A stretch of 64,000 nt of DNA from Parabacteroides sp. (GTDB taxonomy: Bacteria > Bacteroidota > Bacteroidia > Bacteroidales > Tannerellaceae). Below the pieces are notes generated by a model. The model was not told the DNA's origin, did not search any database, and saw only the letters and a program-made list of their open reading frames with translations. This document shows, piece by piece, positions 54,013-63,030 of this stretch. Each line of letters starts with the position of its first letter. Positions within the stretch are counted from its first letter, which is position 1. The translations under genes and the position numbers were made by a program. The stretch spans positions 31,308 to 95,307 of the forward strand of contig DXVO01000014.1 of assembly GCA_019417325.1 (NCBI GenBank), read 5' to 3'.

Positions 54013-55878
54013 ATGAGAAAATTAATTACTTTAATGTTGCTTATGATGGTAATCGTCGTAGGCTGTAAAAAAGATGACCCTGTCATCTCAGAGTATATTG
54101 TAACGTTCAACACTCAGGGAGGAAGTAACATTGATGCCTTGAAAGTAGTGGAAGGACAAAAAGTAATGAAACCTCAAGACCCGACAAAAGAAAATTACAT
54201 TTTCTCCGGTTGGTACAAAGAAGCCGGATGTACAACAGTCTGGGATTTTGACAAGGAAACGGTAATGAGTAATGTAACGCTGTATGCGAAATGGGTTGAA
54301 GCGGCTCAGGCTTGTGTCGTAACCTTTGACGCACAGGGAGGAAGCGAGGTGGCCCCCTTGACCGTCAATAAGGGCGAAAAGCTGCTAAAACCGACTGACC
54401 CGACTAAGGAAGATTGTAACTTCTTAGGTTGGTATAAAGATGCTGCTTATACAAGCGCATGGGAATTCGGTACGGATGTGGTAAATGACAACATCACCTT
54501 GTATGCCCGTTGGTCCAATCCGGGTGAAGCTGTATATACTGTGACATTTGATACGGATGGAGGTAATACAATGGACCCTGCTTCTGTCAAAGCCAATGAG
54601 AAACTGATCATGCCGGCTAATCCTCAAAAATTAGGCTTTAAGTTTAGGGGTTGGTATTCCGATCCGGAAAAAGTTACAGTATATGATTTTAATACTCCGG
54701 TCACCGGTGATATAACCCTTTATGCCAAATGGATGAAGTCTGAAATCGCTTTAGTGAACTTCAATGCATCGGCATTGGCAGGAACCGGTATTACATGGGA
54801 TGCTGCTACTAAAATATTGGACATCACAGATGCAACAGGTTCTGGAACTCTATATTTTGATGCAGAAGGAATAAACACCGTAGAGTCCAAAGTAATTGCA
54901 CTTTATGACAAACAGGCAAAATCAATTGGTGGCGAAGGAAAATTGAACGATATATTGGTTGTAGGTGCTCCGGTAGACAATAGGATTATAATGGAGGTAA
55001 ATGTGCCAGTACAAAGTGTAAAGGTACCGTTGGATATACGTGTAACAATCAGTGACGTCAGTAATCCGGAAGACACAGAAACAATCACTATTCAGAGCCG
55101 TCCTGATTATGCAGGTACAGGATTTCAGCCTATTATGATGGCAACAGTTGCAGGAGAAAAAGTCTTTTGGGCTCCTGTTAATGTTGGTGCGACAGAGATA
55201 CCTACATCTGTAGCTACTACAGGTGGTGATATCACAAAATCTTGTGGTAATATATTTCAGTGGGGACGTAAGGCTGCTTTCACAACTACAAATGAACAAA
55301 GTGTACTAGATAGAGAAAACTATAAAGAGAGTGTCATTCCTACAGGTGAAGATTATTTAAGTAGCATTAGTCAATGGGATGGTAGATTTATATTCTCAAG
55401 AGATTCAGATATAAATACTCAAGGTAACTGGTTATTGTTTGAGAAAGGGAAAGACAATCCATCAGCTGAAAATATGGTGTATTTAGATATTTGGTATCAG
55501 AAATTATGGAATAGTGGAACAGAAGATAATCCTGTTAAAACGGCATCTGATCCTTGCCCCGAAGGTTGGCGTGTTCCTACAAAGTCGGAATGGGAAGCTA
55601 TTGGTATCGGGAATACTTCTGTTGCTAAGGAATTCAATAACGGCATATTGTCTATCTCCGGTGTAGAAAGCGGACAGAATTTAGTTTTACCTGCTGCTGG
55701 TGCTCGTCGAGGCTATAATGGTGTTGCTTACTATTTCGGTAGATTTGGCTATTATTGGACATCTTCGGTTCCATTAAATATGATATATGCATATCATGTT
55801 CAGTTCGAGAATGAAAATGCAATAGTGGATCATTATCACCGTGCTTACGGAAGGCAAGTTCGTTGTATCCAAGAATAA
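54013..55878 (+). CDS. Surface lipoprotein with InlB-type repeats and a FISUMP domain
   Basis: 621 residues. Lipoprotein signal with lipobox ending VVGC (Cys18). Three InlB/Listeria-Bacteroides repeats follow (about 28-95, 98-165 and 174-240), each with VTF(N/D)T(Q/D)GG, a FSGWY-type turn and a TLYA(K/R)W ending. After a middle region (about 245-350) of unclear fold comes a C-terminal domain (about 375-621) with PCPEGWRVPTKSEWEAI and YYWTSS...YGRQVRCIQE, the FISUMP (Fibrobacter major paralogous) pattern. Such proteins are exposed and are thought to bind ligands or host surfaces. An HU-like gene follows after 15 bp. Confidence 0.88.
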   Translation: MRKLITLMLLMMVIVVGCKKDDPVISEYIVTFNTQGGSNIDALKVVEGQKVMKPQDPTKENYIFSGWYKEAGCTTVWDFDKETVMSNVTLYAKWVEAAQACVVTFDAQGGSEVAPLTVNKGEKLLKPTDPTKEDCNFLGWYKDAAYTSAWEFGTDVVNDNITLYARWSNPGEAVYTVTFDTDGGNTMDPASVKANEKLIMPANPQKLGFKFRGWYSDPEKVTVYDFNTPVTGDITLYAKWMKSEIALVNFNASALAGTGITWDAATKILDITDATGSGTLYFDAEGINTVESKVIALYDKQAKSIGGEGKLNDILVVGAPVDNRIIMEVNVPVQSVKVPLDIRVTISDVSNPEDTETITIQSRPDYAGTGFQPIMMATVAGEKVFWAPVNVGATEIPTSVATTGGDITKSCGNIFQWGRKAAFTTTNEQSVLDRENYKESVIPTGEDYLSSISQWDGRFIFSRDSDINTQGNWLLFEKGKDNPSAENMVYLDIWYQKLWNSGTEDNPVKTASDPCPEGWRVPTKSEWEAIGIGNTSVAKEFNNGILSISGVESGQNLVLPAAGARRGYNGVAYYFGRFGYYWTSSVPLNMIYAYHVQFENENAIVDHYHRAYGRQVRCIQE

Positions 55879-55893
55879 AAAGAGCATGTTAAA

Positions 55894-56181
55894 ATGAACA
55901 AAACAGAATTTGTCAAACGCCTTTCAGCCCGTTTGTCTTTGCCTCCAAAAGCGATAGTATCCTTACTTGATGCGTTTAACGATGAACTGTCAAAAGTCTT
56001 AAATGAAGACAATCATCTTGTATTGAAAGATTTTGGAACTTATTACTTGTGGGAGCAGACCGAACGTATAGGGCGTAATCCGAAAAGCGGGGTTTCCTGC
56101 GTTATTCCTTTCCGAAGAAGCGTAAAGTTTAAACCGGGTAAGGGACTTTTGAAGGAATTGAATAAAGGCGAGGGGAAATAA
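55894..56181 (+). CDS. HU/IHF-family DNA-binding protein
   Basis: 95 residues. MNKTEFVKRLSARLSLPPK is the helical dimerisation start, VLKDFGTYYLWEQTERIGRNPKSG (in two parts, about 42-65) is the beta-arm region with the conserved RxGRNP, and IPFRRSVKFKPGKGLLKEL is the C-terminal end. It should bind and bend DNA as a dimer. Only 15 bp separate it from the lipoprotein gene, so it appears to share that transcript and the invertible promoter. This is an uncommon pairing; HU proteins also assist site-specific recombination. Confidence 0.9.
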   Translation: MNKTEFVKRLSARLSLPPKAIVSLLDAFNDELSKVLNEDNHLVLKDFGTYYLWEQTERIGRNPKSGVSCVIPFRRSVKFKPGKGLLKELNKGEGK

Positions 56182-56435
56182 TCAACCTTGCCCCCGAATA
56201 AAAAAATGCGCTTAAAATATAAAAACCTTAGTATTTCAAGTTAGAAATACAATAATAGATAATTGATATCTAAACCAAAACATTAATGAAATTATTTCTC
56301 AAATGATAAGGAAGCACTTAAGCTGTGAAGTTTGGGTGCTTTCGCTGTAAGCGCAGCATGAGCGTATGCTTTAGGGGACAATGAAAAGAGTATATTAATT
56401 AGAAAGTATTGATTTTATCTTTTAAAATAAGCAAA
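56182..56435. other. Intergenic region between HU-like and BACON genes
   Basis: 254 bp, AT-rich. A possible hairpin AAGCAC/GTGCTT (56311-56341) with a weak T-rich end may terminate the HU transcript. No TAnnTTTG box is clear, so the BACON gene may share the upstream transcript or use an unrecognised promoter. Confidence 0.4.
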
Positions 56436-58322
56436 ATGATAAAGCTAATTAAAGCATTGAACCTTATTTGCCTTGTGCTGCTATCCATATCGTGCACAGA
56501 TGACGAAGGTAAAGAACAAAAAGCAAGTATCTCGGTCGAGCAGGCACAAATAGTCCTTTCAGGTGAAGAAAACACTTGCAGCATTGGCGTTACGGCTTCC
56601 GGCTCATGGACCGCACAAACGGATGCCTCATGGTGCAAAGTCGCCAAAGCAGGAAAAGCAGTACTCATAACAGTCAAAAAAAACAACGAGGGATTTTCGC
56701 GCTCCGCTACCGTTACACTCGAATGCTTTACAGCGAAGAAGGTAATTACGGTAAAGCAAAATGCGTCCACATCCAAAGTGTCATTCTCTAAAAACGAAAT
56801 AATTGTGGATGCGACGGTTTTAGAAACCTCGGTAGACTTATCTTCCGATACAGAGTGGAAAATAACAGTTCCCGAAGCCGACGACTGGATAAGCGTAGTA
56901 CCTGCAAGTGGTAAGGGCGACGGCACAATCGTCATAACCATGACCCGAAACGAAATGGCGGAGTTGCGGGAGAGCAAACTTATGCTCTCTTACACAGACA
57001 ATACTTCTGGAGAAGCGAAGCAACTACCACTTACGGTAAAGCAAAATGCGTCCATATCCAAAATATCATTCTCTAAAAACGAAATAATTGTGGATGCGAC
57101 GGTTTTAGAAACTTCGGTAGATTTATCTTCCAACACGGAGTGGAAAATAACAGTTCCCGAAGCCGACGACTGGATAAGCGTAGCACCTGCAAGTGGCGAG
57201 GGCAACGGCACAATCGTCATAACCATGACTCGAAACGAAATGGCGGAGTTGCGGGAGAGCAAACTTATGCTCTCTTACACAGACAATGCTTCTGGAGAAG
57301 TGAAGCAACTACCGCTTATGGTAAAGCAAAAAGCAATAAGAGCTCAGATATCATTGTCGCAATCAATCATAAATATCCCTCGGCAGCAGGGAGAGTATAT
57401 CGTAACACTGACCGCAGAGGGAAAATGGTTGGCAAAAGTTACCGGAGGCGAGTCGTGGTTAAGTGTAACCCCGTTGCAAGGCGTTTCTGGCAAGTACACG
57501 ATAACGCTGAAAGTAAAGGAGAATCCCGAACTTGACATCCGCAGTGCAATGGTGCATTTCTCCGGTCAGGAGAATAAATTCGCAACGCTTCGCATAACGC
57601 AGAACAGCATGCCGTATAAAACCATTCGTATGATGTCGTACAATGTAAAAAGGTGTAAAGGAATGGACGGCAAAGTCGATTATAAGCGCACCGCAAATGT
57701 CATTAACCAATATCAGCCGGACTTCGTTGCCATTCAAGAAGTCGAGTACAAGAACCGGGAATATCAATACGTTGATCAACTCGGCACTCTGGCATCTCTT
57801 ACCAATATGGTACCTACATTCTGTGCGACAGTCTGTGATTTAATAAGAAAATATGGTATTGGCATACTTTCGCGCCAAAAGCCGCTGTCAGTTACAAAAA
57901 TTAAGTTGTCAGACGCGAAAGAAGACCAATATAAAGAAGATCGGTATATGGTGGTAGCCGAATTCGACGACTGCATATTCTGCAGTACTCATTTTTCAGT
58001 CGGAGAGAGCGCCCGTCTCTCTTCTGCAGACCTGATTATAGATTTCATCAAAAAACTTAAAACCAAAAAACCGGTATTCATAGGAGGAGACTTCAACGCT
58101 AAGCCGAATGAAAACTCGATCACAAAGCTCAAGCAGAGTTTTGAAATGCTCAATGACGAAAATGGCTATACGTTCCCAGCCAATGCACCGAACAGAACAA
58201 TCGACTATCTGTTCATGTACAAGAACGAGGGAGCTGGCAAAAAAAACAGCAGCAAAGTAATTGACGAACCGGTAGCTTCGGACCACCGACCAGTCTATGC
58301 CGATGTGAAGTTTGTCAAGTAA
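56436..58322 (+). CDS. Lipoprotein with BACON-type repeats and an EEP phosphodiesterase domain
   Basis: 628 residues from ATG 56436 (an in-frame TTG at 56409 is rejected). Lipoprotein signal with Cys20. Four Ig-like BACON modules span about 27-390; modules two and three are nearly identical in DNA (see 56754-57323). The C-terminus (about 392-628) is an endonuclease/exonuclease/phosphatase domain with MSYNVKRCKG, FVAIQEVE, FIGGDFNAKPNEN and ASDHRPVYA, so all catalytic motifs are present. It is homologous to the EEP domain of the protein at 25464. It is probably displayed on the outer membrane and hydrolyses a phosphodiester substrate, perhaps nucleic acid or phospholipid. Confidence 0.87.
   Translation: MIKLIKALNLICLVLLSISCTDDEGKEQKASISVEQAQIVLSGEENTCSIGVTASGSWTAQTDASWCKVAKAGKAVLITVKKNNEGFSRSATVTLECFTAKKVITVKQNASTSKVSFSKNEIIVDATVLETSVDLSSDTEWKITVPEADDWISVVPASGKGDGTIVITMTRNEMAELRESKLMLSYTDNTSGEAKQLPLTVKQNASISKISFSKNEIIVDATVLETSVDLSSNTEWKITVPEADDWISVAPASGEGNGTIVITMTRNEMAELRESKLMLSYTDNASGEVKQLPLMVKQKAIRAQISLSQSIINIPRQQGEYIVTLTAEGKWLAKVTGGESWLSVTPLQGVSGKYTITLKVKENPELDIRSAMVHFSGQENKFATLRITQNSMPYKTIRMMSYNVKRCKGMDGKVDYKRTANVINQYQPDFVAIQEVEYKNREYQYVDQLGTLASLTNMVPTFCATVCDLIRKYGIGILSRQKPLSVTKIKLSDAKEDQYKEDRYMVVAEFDDCIFCSTHFSVGESARLSSADLIIDFIKKLKTKKPVFIGGDFNAKPNENSITKLKQSFEMLNDENGYTFPANAPNRTIDYLFMYKNEGAGKKNSSKVIDEPVASDHRPVYADVKFVK
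56754..57323 (+). repeat. 285-bp tandem repeat inside the BACON/EEP gene
   Basis: Two in-frame copies (56754-57038 and 57039-57323) of 95 codons each, each beginning AAGCAAAATGCGTCCA. Identity is above about 90 percent over the whole unit; for example the stretches around TCATTCTCTAAAAACG and GAGTTGCGGGAGAGCAAAC are unchanged. A partial third start (AAGCAAAAAGC) follows at 57324. The DNA identity implies recent duplication or gene conversion. Confidence 0.9.
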
Positions 58323-58533
58323 TACTCGAAAGAATTTTACGTATGGTGTGAGATTCTCCTCAAATATATACCCGTAGTTCGGCTCGCTGCCATAACCGGA
58401 GTCGGTTACTATTGGCTGGGATATTTTTTTTAATTTTGGCAGTTACAGGTAAATGCTGCCGAAAATTTGAAAATGAAAGTAGGAATATATGTTCTTAGGC
58501 ATAAAATAATATAATTCATCTGATAGGTGTTCT

Positions 58534-58561
58534 TTTTGTGAAAAAACAAAAGCTATATTTG
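58534..58561 (+). promoter_or_regulatory. Promoter of the ATPase/RloB cassette
   Basis: TTTG (58534-58537), 16-bp spacer, TATATTTG (58554-58561); ATG 58592 follows at 30 bp. The rest of 58323-58533 shows no gene. Confidence 0.6.
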
Positions 58562-58591
58562 TGGTGAAATCTCAAATATGGCAATTAAAGT

Positions 58592-59812
58592 ATGATTATT
58601 CAAGTTACAATAGGCAATTTTCTATCTTTCAAAGAACAATCTACATTGTCATTAGCGGCATCGGCATTGAAAGAAGTACAGGTTCCGGCTGAAGATGTAA
58701 TCTTTAGTGTAGGGACTGCCGGATTATCGTTAATGAAGAGTGCGGTGGTTTATGGTGCCAACGCATCTGGTAAATCCAATTTTATTAAGGCTTTTGAGTT
58801 TTTTAAGTGGTATGTAATAAATTCGTCGAAAGATATTCAGGCAGGAGAACGCGTTAATATAGAAAGTTTTCGGTTAAATTCGTTTACTGCGGGTGAACCA
58901 AGTTATTTTGAAGCTATATTCTGTGATGAAGATAATCAATATCGTTATGGATTTGAAGCTGATAATTCTTTGGTACATTCGGAATGGCTCTATCAAAAAG
59001 CTAATAAAAAGAGAGCTAAGGAGGTGGAACTATTCTACCGGGAAAAAGATAGCTTCGATATTCATACCAAGTTTGTCGTTGGTAGAGAGCTTGCAAGTAA
59101 ACGAATGGTGAGAGTAAATGCATTATTGCTTTCTGTAGCGGCACAATTTAATGATCCGACAGCAGTGGAGATAATGAAATGGTTGAACGATACCACTATT
59201 ATTTCTGGTTCTAATGATGAGAAGATATGGAATACCGCCACCATCCAACTGGATGACATCAGAATGAAACAGAGAATTGTAGAGTTTTCACGCTATGCGG
59301 ATTTAGGTATTGAGAATATTGAAAAAATTGATAATACTATTGTCAGTACGCATACGCAGTACGATGATGAAGGTAATGAAGTCAGAGCTGTTACTTTCCC
59401 ATTCAGGAAAAATGAATCGGAAGGTACTATAAAGTATTTTTCTTTAGCATATCCTATTATTGATGCTTTGGATAATGGAAAGCGTCTGATTATAGATGAA
59501 TTTGATTCTAAGATGCATCCGCTTCTTACATGTAGAATTATTGCCTTGTTTAATTCAAAAGAAACAAACCCAAAAAATGCTCAATTGATTTTCACTACTC
59601 ACGATACTAATTTGTTGAGTGCTAATATATTCCGACGGGACCAGATTTGGTTCACACAAAAAGACCGTTATGGGGCAACCGAACTTTATTCATTAGCAGA
59701 GTATAAAGTTCGTAATGATGCTTCGTTTGAAAAAGATTACTTATCTGGAAAGTACGGAGCTATTCCAATTGTCGGAGATTTAACCCGTTTGTTTAATACG
59801 CAAGAAAAATAA
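58592..59812 (+). CDS. AAA15/AAA21-type ATPase of a two-gene defence-like cassette
   Basis: 406 residues, an SMC/RecF-like ABC-type ATPase without long coiled coil. It opens with IQVTIGNFLSFKEQSTLSL, has Walker A GANASGKS (about 54-61), a Walker B-type LIIDEFDSKMHP (about 299-310) and a following TTHDTNLL with the switch histidine. It matches the ATPases paired with RloB-like proteins (RloA/AbiL type). The start of the partner gene is 3 bp after the stop, so they are cotranscribed. In known systems of this layout the ATPase senses phage or DNA signals and controls the effector. Role here is inferred. Confidence 0.88.
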   Translation: MIIQVTIGNFLSFKEQSTLSLAASALKEVQVPAEDVIFSVGTAGLSLMKSAVVYGANASGKSNFIKAFEFFKWYVINSSKDIQAGERVNIESFRLNSFTAGEPSYFEAIFCDEDNQYRYGFEADNSLVHSEWLYQKANKKRAKEVELFYREKDSFDIHTKFVVGRELASKRMVRVNALLLSVAAQFNDPTAVEIMKWLNDTTIISGSNDEKIWNTATIQLDDIRMKQRIVEFSRYADLGIENIEKIDNTIVSTHTQYDDEGNEVRAVTFPFRKNESEGTIKYFSLAYPIIDALDNGKRLIIDEFDSKMHPLLTCRIIALFNSKETNPKNAQLIFTTHDTNLLSANIFRRDQIWFTQKDRYGATELYSLAEYKVRNDASFEKDYLSGKYGAIPIVGDLTRLFNTQEK

Positions 59813-59815
59813 ACT

Positions 59816-60451
59816 ATGGCGGCTACAAAAAGGAAAAATGTAAATCCGCGTATCGAAAGAAAAATAACCCGTATCAGTGGTGTACGTGAAGTGAAACAAA
59901 CATTTCTGATTATCTGCGAAGGGATTAATACTGAACCGGACTATTTTAATGCTTTCCGCTTGACTTCTGCTAATGTGAAAGCTATCGGTCAAGGCATGGG
60001 AACATTAGCATTAGTGCAGAAAGCTATCAATATAAAAGAGCAGGAAAGGCAAAAAGGAAGGACATACAATCAAAATTGGGTGGTCTTTGACAAAGATGAT
60101 TTTCCAGAAAACGACTTTAACTCCGCTATTTTATTAGCACGTCAAAATGGTTTTGAAGTGGCTTATAGTAATCAGGCTTTTGAATTTTGGTTCTTACTTC
60201 ACTTTAATCTGTATCAAGGAGCTTTGCATCGTTCCAGATATGAAAAAATGTTGAGTACTTTGCTCGGATTTGCTTATACAAAGAAATCGGGTGTAAGCTC
60301 TAAAATGTTTAATGCTTTATTCCTTAAACAAGAACAAGCGATTAATCATGCTAAAACTATCATGAAACAATTTGATGGGAATAACCCAGCACAACAAGAG
60401 TCTTCCACTACTGTTTATTTGTTAGTTGAAGAGTTAAATAAATTTCTATAA
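59816..60451 (+). CDS. RloB-like Toprim-type effector
   Basis: 211 residues. The RloB signature is present: LIICEGINTEPDYFNAF (acidic Toprim-like residue), VVFDKDDFPENDFNSAI with the Asp cluster, and AYSNQAFEFWFLLHFNLY. The N-terminus (1-30) is basic. RloB proteins are predicted nucleases of the Toprim fold acting with an AAA ATPase in abortive infection. No restriction-modification genes flank the pair, so it stands as an independent cassette. Confidence 0.88.
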   Translation: MAATKRKNVNPRIERKITRISGVREVKQTFLIICEGINTEPDYFNAFRLTSANVKAIGQGMGTLALVQKAINIKEQERQKGRTYNQNWVVFDKDDFPENDFNSAILLARQNGFEVAYSNQAFEFWFLLHFNLYQGALHRSRYEKMLSTLLGFAYTKKSGVSSKMFNALFLKQEQAINHAKTIMKQFDGNNPAQQESSTTVYLLVEELNKFL

Positions 60452-60744
60452 TATGAAATTTTAATATATAACATATGGAATACACATATTCAATTAAGTA
60501 CACTGCATATTTTTTCTTTTCGCTGCAATCTTAGACATGGGATATGGATTTGTTTTTTGTGCCTAAGACTTCCGGTATTTCATCCAAAGAATAAAAACGC
60601 CTTAAATAGCCTTATATGTATTTGATAAGAGGTTAATTAGATAGACTGAGAACATAATTTTAGAAGTCCACAAATAATTAGGGCATCCTCATATGTAACA
60701 TTATATTCCCAATTCCTTTTTTATAGGGTAAATAAATCAGTGAA

Positions 60745-60775
60745 TTGTTCGTATTTAAAATGTTTTATATTTTTG
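60745..60775 (+). promoter_or_regulatory. Promoter of the outer-membrane protein gene
   Basis: TTGT (60745-60748), 19-bp spacer, TATTTTTG (60768-60775). The leader would be about 143 nt. The remainder of 60452-60923 holds no supportable gene; a short inverted repeat (60641-60649 and 60886-60894) brackets this promoter but may be chance. Confidence 0.65.
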
Positions 60776-60923
60776 TGGCATAAATAGAAGATTGGTTTGG
60801 ATAGAACTGAGTTGTTTAAGTAAAGTAATATATTTTGTTTATTAGTATTTAATCGTTAATGTATTGTGTGATTATTTTTTGATTATCAGTCTATATTAAA
60901 CAGATGAGTTTATTTATATTTTT

Positions 60924-61643
60924 ATGAAAAACAAAATTACTAATTTGAAGTGGATTGCTGTTTTATTGTTAGCATTCCACATTTCCAGCACTTCGGCACA
61001 ATGGAAAGTCGGCGTACAAGCCGGTTATACACACAACAGCCTGTCTACGGCATCCGGATATGCCTACGACCGGAATTATGATGCCCTTGGTGGTTTTACG
61101 GTAGGAGTACCTGTACAATACGAGTTTGTTGATTGGTTTGCATTGCAGGCAGATTTGTCTTATACGCAAAAGAATTACTCATCCTACCGGAGTGGCCGAT
61201 ACGAAGAAGTGCAAAGTGATACAAGAAACGGATTTATGCAACTTCCGGTTTATGCACGTTTTTCCTTCGGAGGGGAGAAGCTAAGAGGTTTTATAAATGC
61301 CGGTGCATATGTAGGGTGCTGGGTGTCGAGTAAAACGAAAGGGGCCCAACGCCAATACTTTTACCTTATAGACCCGGAAGCTGTGGCTCCTTATCATTTT
61401 GATGAAAAAGTGCCGTTTGATTCCCGCCGTGACAACCGTTTCGATGGAGGTTTAATGGCAGGTGTAGGTTTGCAGTACCAATTGACCCCTCGTGTACAAC
61501 TTCTGGCGGAAGGACGGTATTACCGCGGGCTGACTGACTTGCAAAAGAATTATATGTTGAAGCAGATACACCGTTACAATGACACATTTACATTGCAAGT
61601 CGGTTGTATGTTCACATTGGGGGACTGGAACAAAAAGAAATAA
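60924..61643 (+). CDS. Outer-membrane beta-barrel protein
   Basis: 239 residues with a signal peptide ending SSTSAQ (about 26). The mature protein shows alternating strands of an eight-stranded barrel (WKVGVQAGYTHN, FALQADLSYTQKNYS, VQLLAEGRYYRGL) and ends in FTLQVGCMFTLGDWNKKK, with an aromatic strand near the C-terminus. It belongs to the broad porin-like/OmpA-barrel type of Bacteroidota. Function unknown; it is followed by an S41 protease lipoprotein gene after 38 bp. Confidence 0.82.
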   Translation: MKNKITNLKWIAVLLLAFHISSTSAQWKVGVQAGYTHNSLSTASGYAYDRNYDALGGFTVGVPVQYEFVDWFALQADLSYTQKNYSSYRSGRYEEVQSDTRNGFMQLPVYARFSFGGEKLRGFINAGAYVGCWVSSKTKGAQRQYFYLIDPEAVAPYHFDEKVPFDSRRDNRFDGGLMAGVGLQYQLTPRVQLLAEGRYYRGLTDLQKNYMLKQIHRYNDTFTLQVGCMFTLGDWNKKK

Positions 61644-61681
61644 CTTTAGGCTGATTATTTATCATTATTCTATAAAAACAA

Positions 61682-62911
61682 ATGAAACATTATAATATAT
61701 TCCTGGCACTGTTTGTAAGTGTCTTATTGTTTTCCTGCAGGGAAGAGAATCCTGCGGTATTTAATCCTCAAGATGAAAATGTATTTAAATCTTGGGATGA
61801 TGTATTCGAATCTTATTGGAACGGAATGAATTATAGCTATGCCTTTTGGGAAGTTGATCCGACAGACTGGGATGCCGTTTACAGGGAATATAAGCCCCGT
61901 TTTCAAGAACTTGAATTCAACAGCAGTGAAGATTCGGCAACTGTAAAAGTACTGTTTGAAGAAATAACAGCCAATCTCATCGATCATCATTATGCTTTGA
62001 TTTTATATAAGGATGAAAAGAGGCCGTGGTGTGTGTGCCATCCTGCAAGTCAGGAAATTAAAAAAAGAAATTATTATCATGACGAGTTTTCAGAATCGAA
62101 TTTGATCAATACCATTGTGGAAAATAGAAAGAAAGGGCGTATAAAAGATCTTAAGTCTACTTTTATTAGTGGCACTGGCAATGACATGAATATGTATTCT
62201 TATTGTATAGATAACTGTATTGCATATTTACGGTTAAACAGTTTTGCTATTTCTTCTAATTTGGGAAATCCGGATTTATTAGGTACACTTCAAAATTTTT
62301 TCCGTTTAATTGAAAACACTCCTGACTTAAAAGGGGTAGTGATTGATACCAGAAACAATGGAGGTGGATCTTTAAGCGATATGTATTTTATATTGTCCCC
62401 TTTGATTACAGAAGAAGTAACATTTGGATATACATGTACCAAAAACGGAATGGGGCGATTGGATTATACGCCCTGGTCACCTTTGGTTCTTTACCCTGTT
62501 AGCAAGGCTGGCGGCGATTTGGAGGGAATGGATGAAGTTTTCCCTCCTGTAAAGAGAAATTTGGAAAATATTCCTATCATTGCACTTGCAGACCTTTACT
62601 CAGTTAGTATGGGGGAACTGACGCCTATGGCAATCTGCGCTTTGCCGAATGGGTGTTTTATCGGAGAACGTACCCAGGGAGGCCATGGGCCAATAAGTAA
62701 TAATTTAAATGATAGTTATGCCGGAGCTTTTGAGAATGAAGCGTTTAGGGTATATACTTCTACATCGTTGACCAAGAACCTGGATGGTAACATTTATGAA
62801 GGTATTGGCTTAACTCCGGATATTGAGGCTTTGTATAATGAAACAGAATTTCTAAAAGGAAATGACACGCAATTAGAACGGGTTATTCAATATATTCATA
62901 CAGGAAAATAA
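61682..62911 (+). CDS. S41-family peptidase lipoprotein
   Basis: 409 residues. Lipoprotein signal with Cys19 (VLLFSC). The C-terminal half is the tail-specific protease (S41) core: GVVIDTRNNGGGSLSDMYF, then DLYSVSMGELTPMAI where the second Ser of SxSxxE is the likely nucleophile, and GERTQGGHG. CtpA-type enzymes have a catalytic Lys near that last motif; here Arg-Thr-Gln occupies it, so the mechanism may be tricorn-like (Ser-His) or activity reduced. No PDZ domain is obvious. Probably faces the periplasm or surface. Confidence 0.85.
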   Translation: MKHYNIFLALFVSVLLFSCREENPAVFNPQDENVFKSWDDVFESYWNGMNYSYAFWEVDPTDWDAVYREYKPRFQELEFNSSEDSATVKVLFEEITANLIDHHYALILYKDEKRPWCVCHPASQEIKKRNYYHDEFSESNLINTIVENRKKGRIKDLKSTFISGTGNDMNMYSYCIDNCIAYLRLNSFAISSNLGNPDLLGTLQNFFRLIENTPDLKGVVIDTRNNGGGSLSDMYFILSPLITEEVTFGYTCTKNGMGRLDYTPWSPLVLYPVSKAGGDLEGMDEVFPPVKRNLENIPIIALADLYSVSMGELTPMAICALPNGCFIGERTQGGHGPISNNLNDSYAGAFENEAFRVYTSTSLTKNLDGNIYEGIGLTPDIEALYNETEFLKGNDTQLERVIQYIHTGK

Positions 62912-62936
62912 TCATTCTTCGATAGATTTTACAAAT

Positions 62937-62969
62937 AAAGCCTGCTTGCTTTGACGGTAAGTGGGCTTT
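62937..62969 (+). terminator. Terminator after the S41 protease gene
   Basis: AAAGCC and GGCTTT close a 33-nt imperfect hairpin followed by a T-rich stretch (GTTGTAATTTTT). Confidence 0.6.
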
Positions 62970-63030
62970 GTTGTAATTTTTGAGAACTATTATTGGGAGA
63001 AGAAACAGATTGGAAAAAGCCGGAAGCTTT

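Noticed and set aside
60641..60894. 9-bp inverted repeat ATAGACTGA / TCAGTCTAT around the promoter of the barrel gene, as a third inverton
   Set aside because: Too short, without flanking similarity or internal dyad; a 9-bp match over 250 AT-rich bases can arise by chance.
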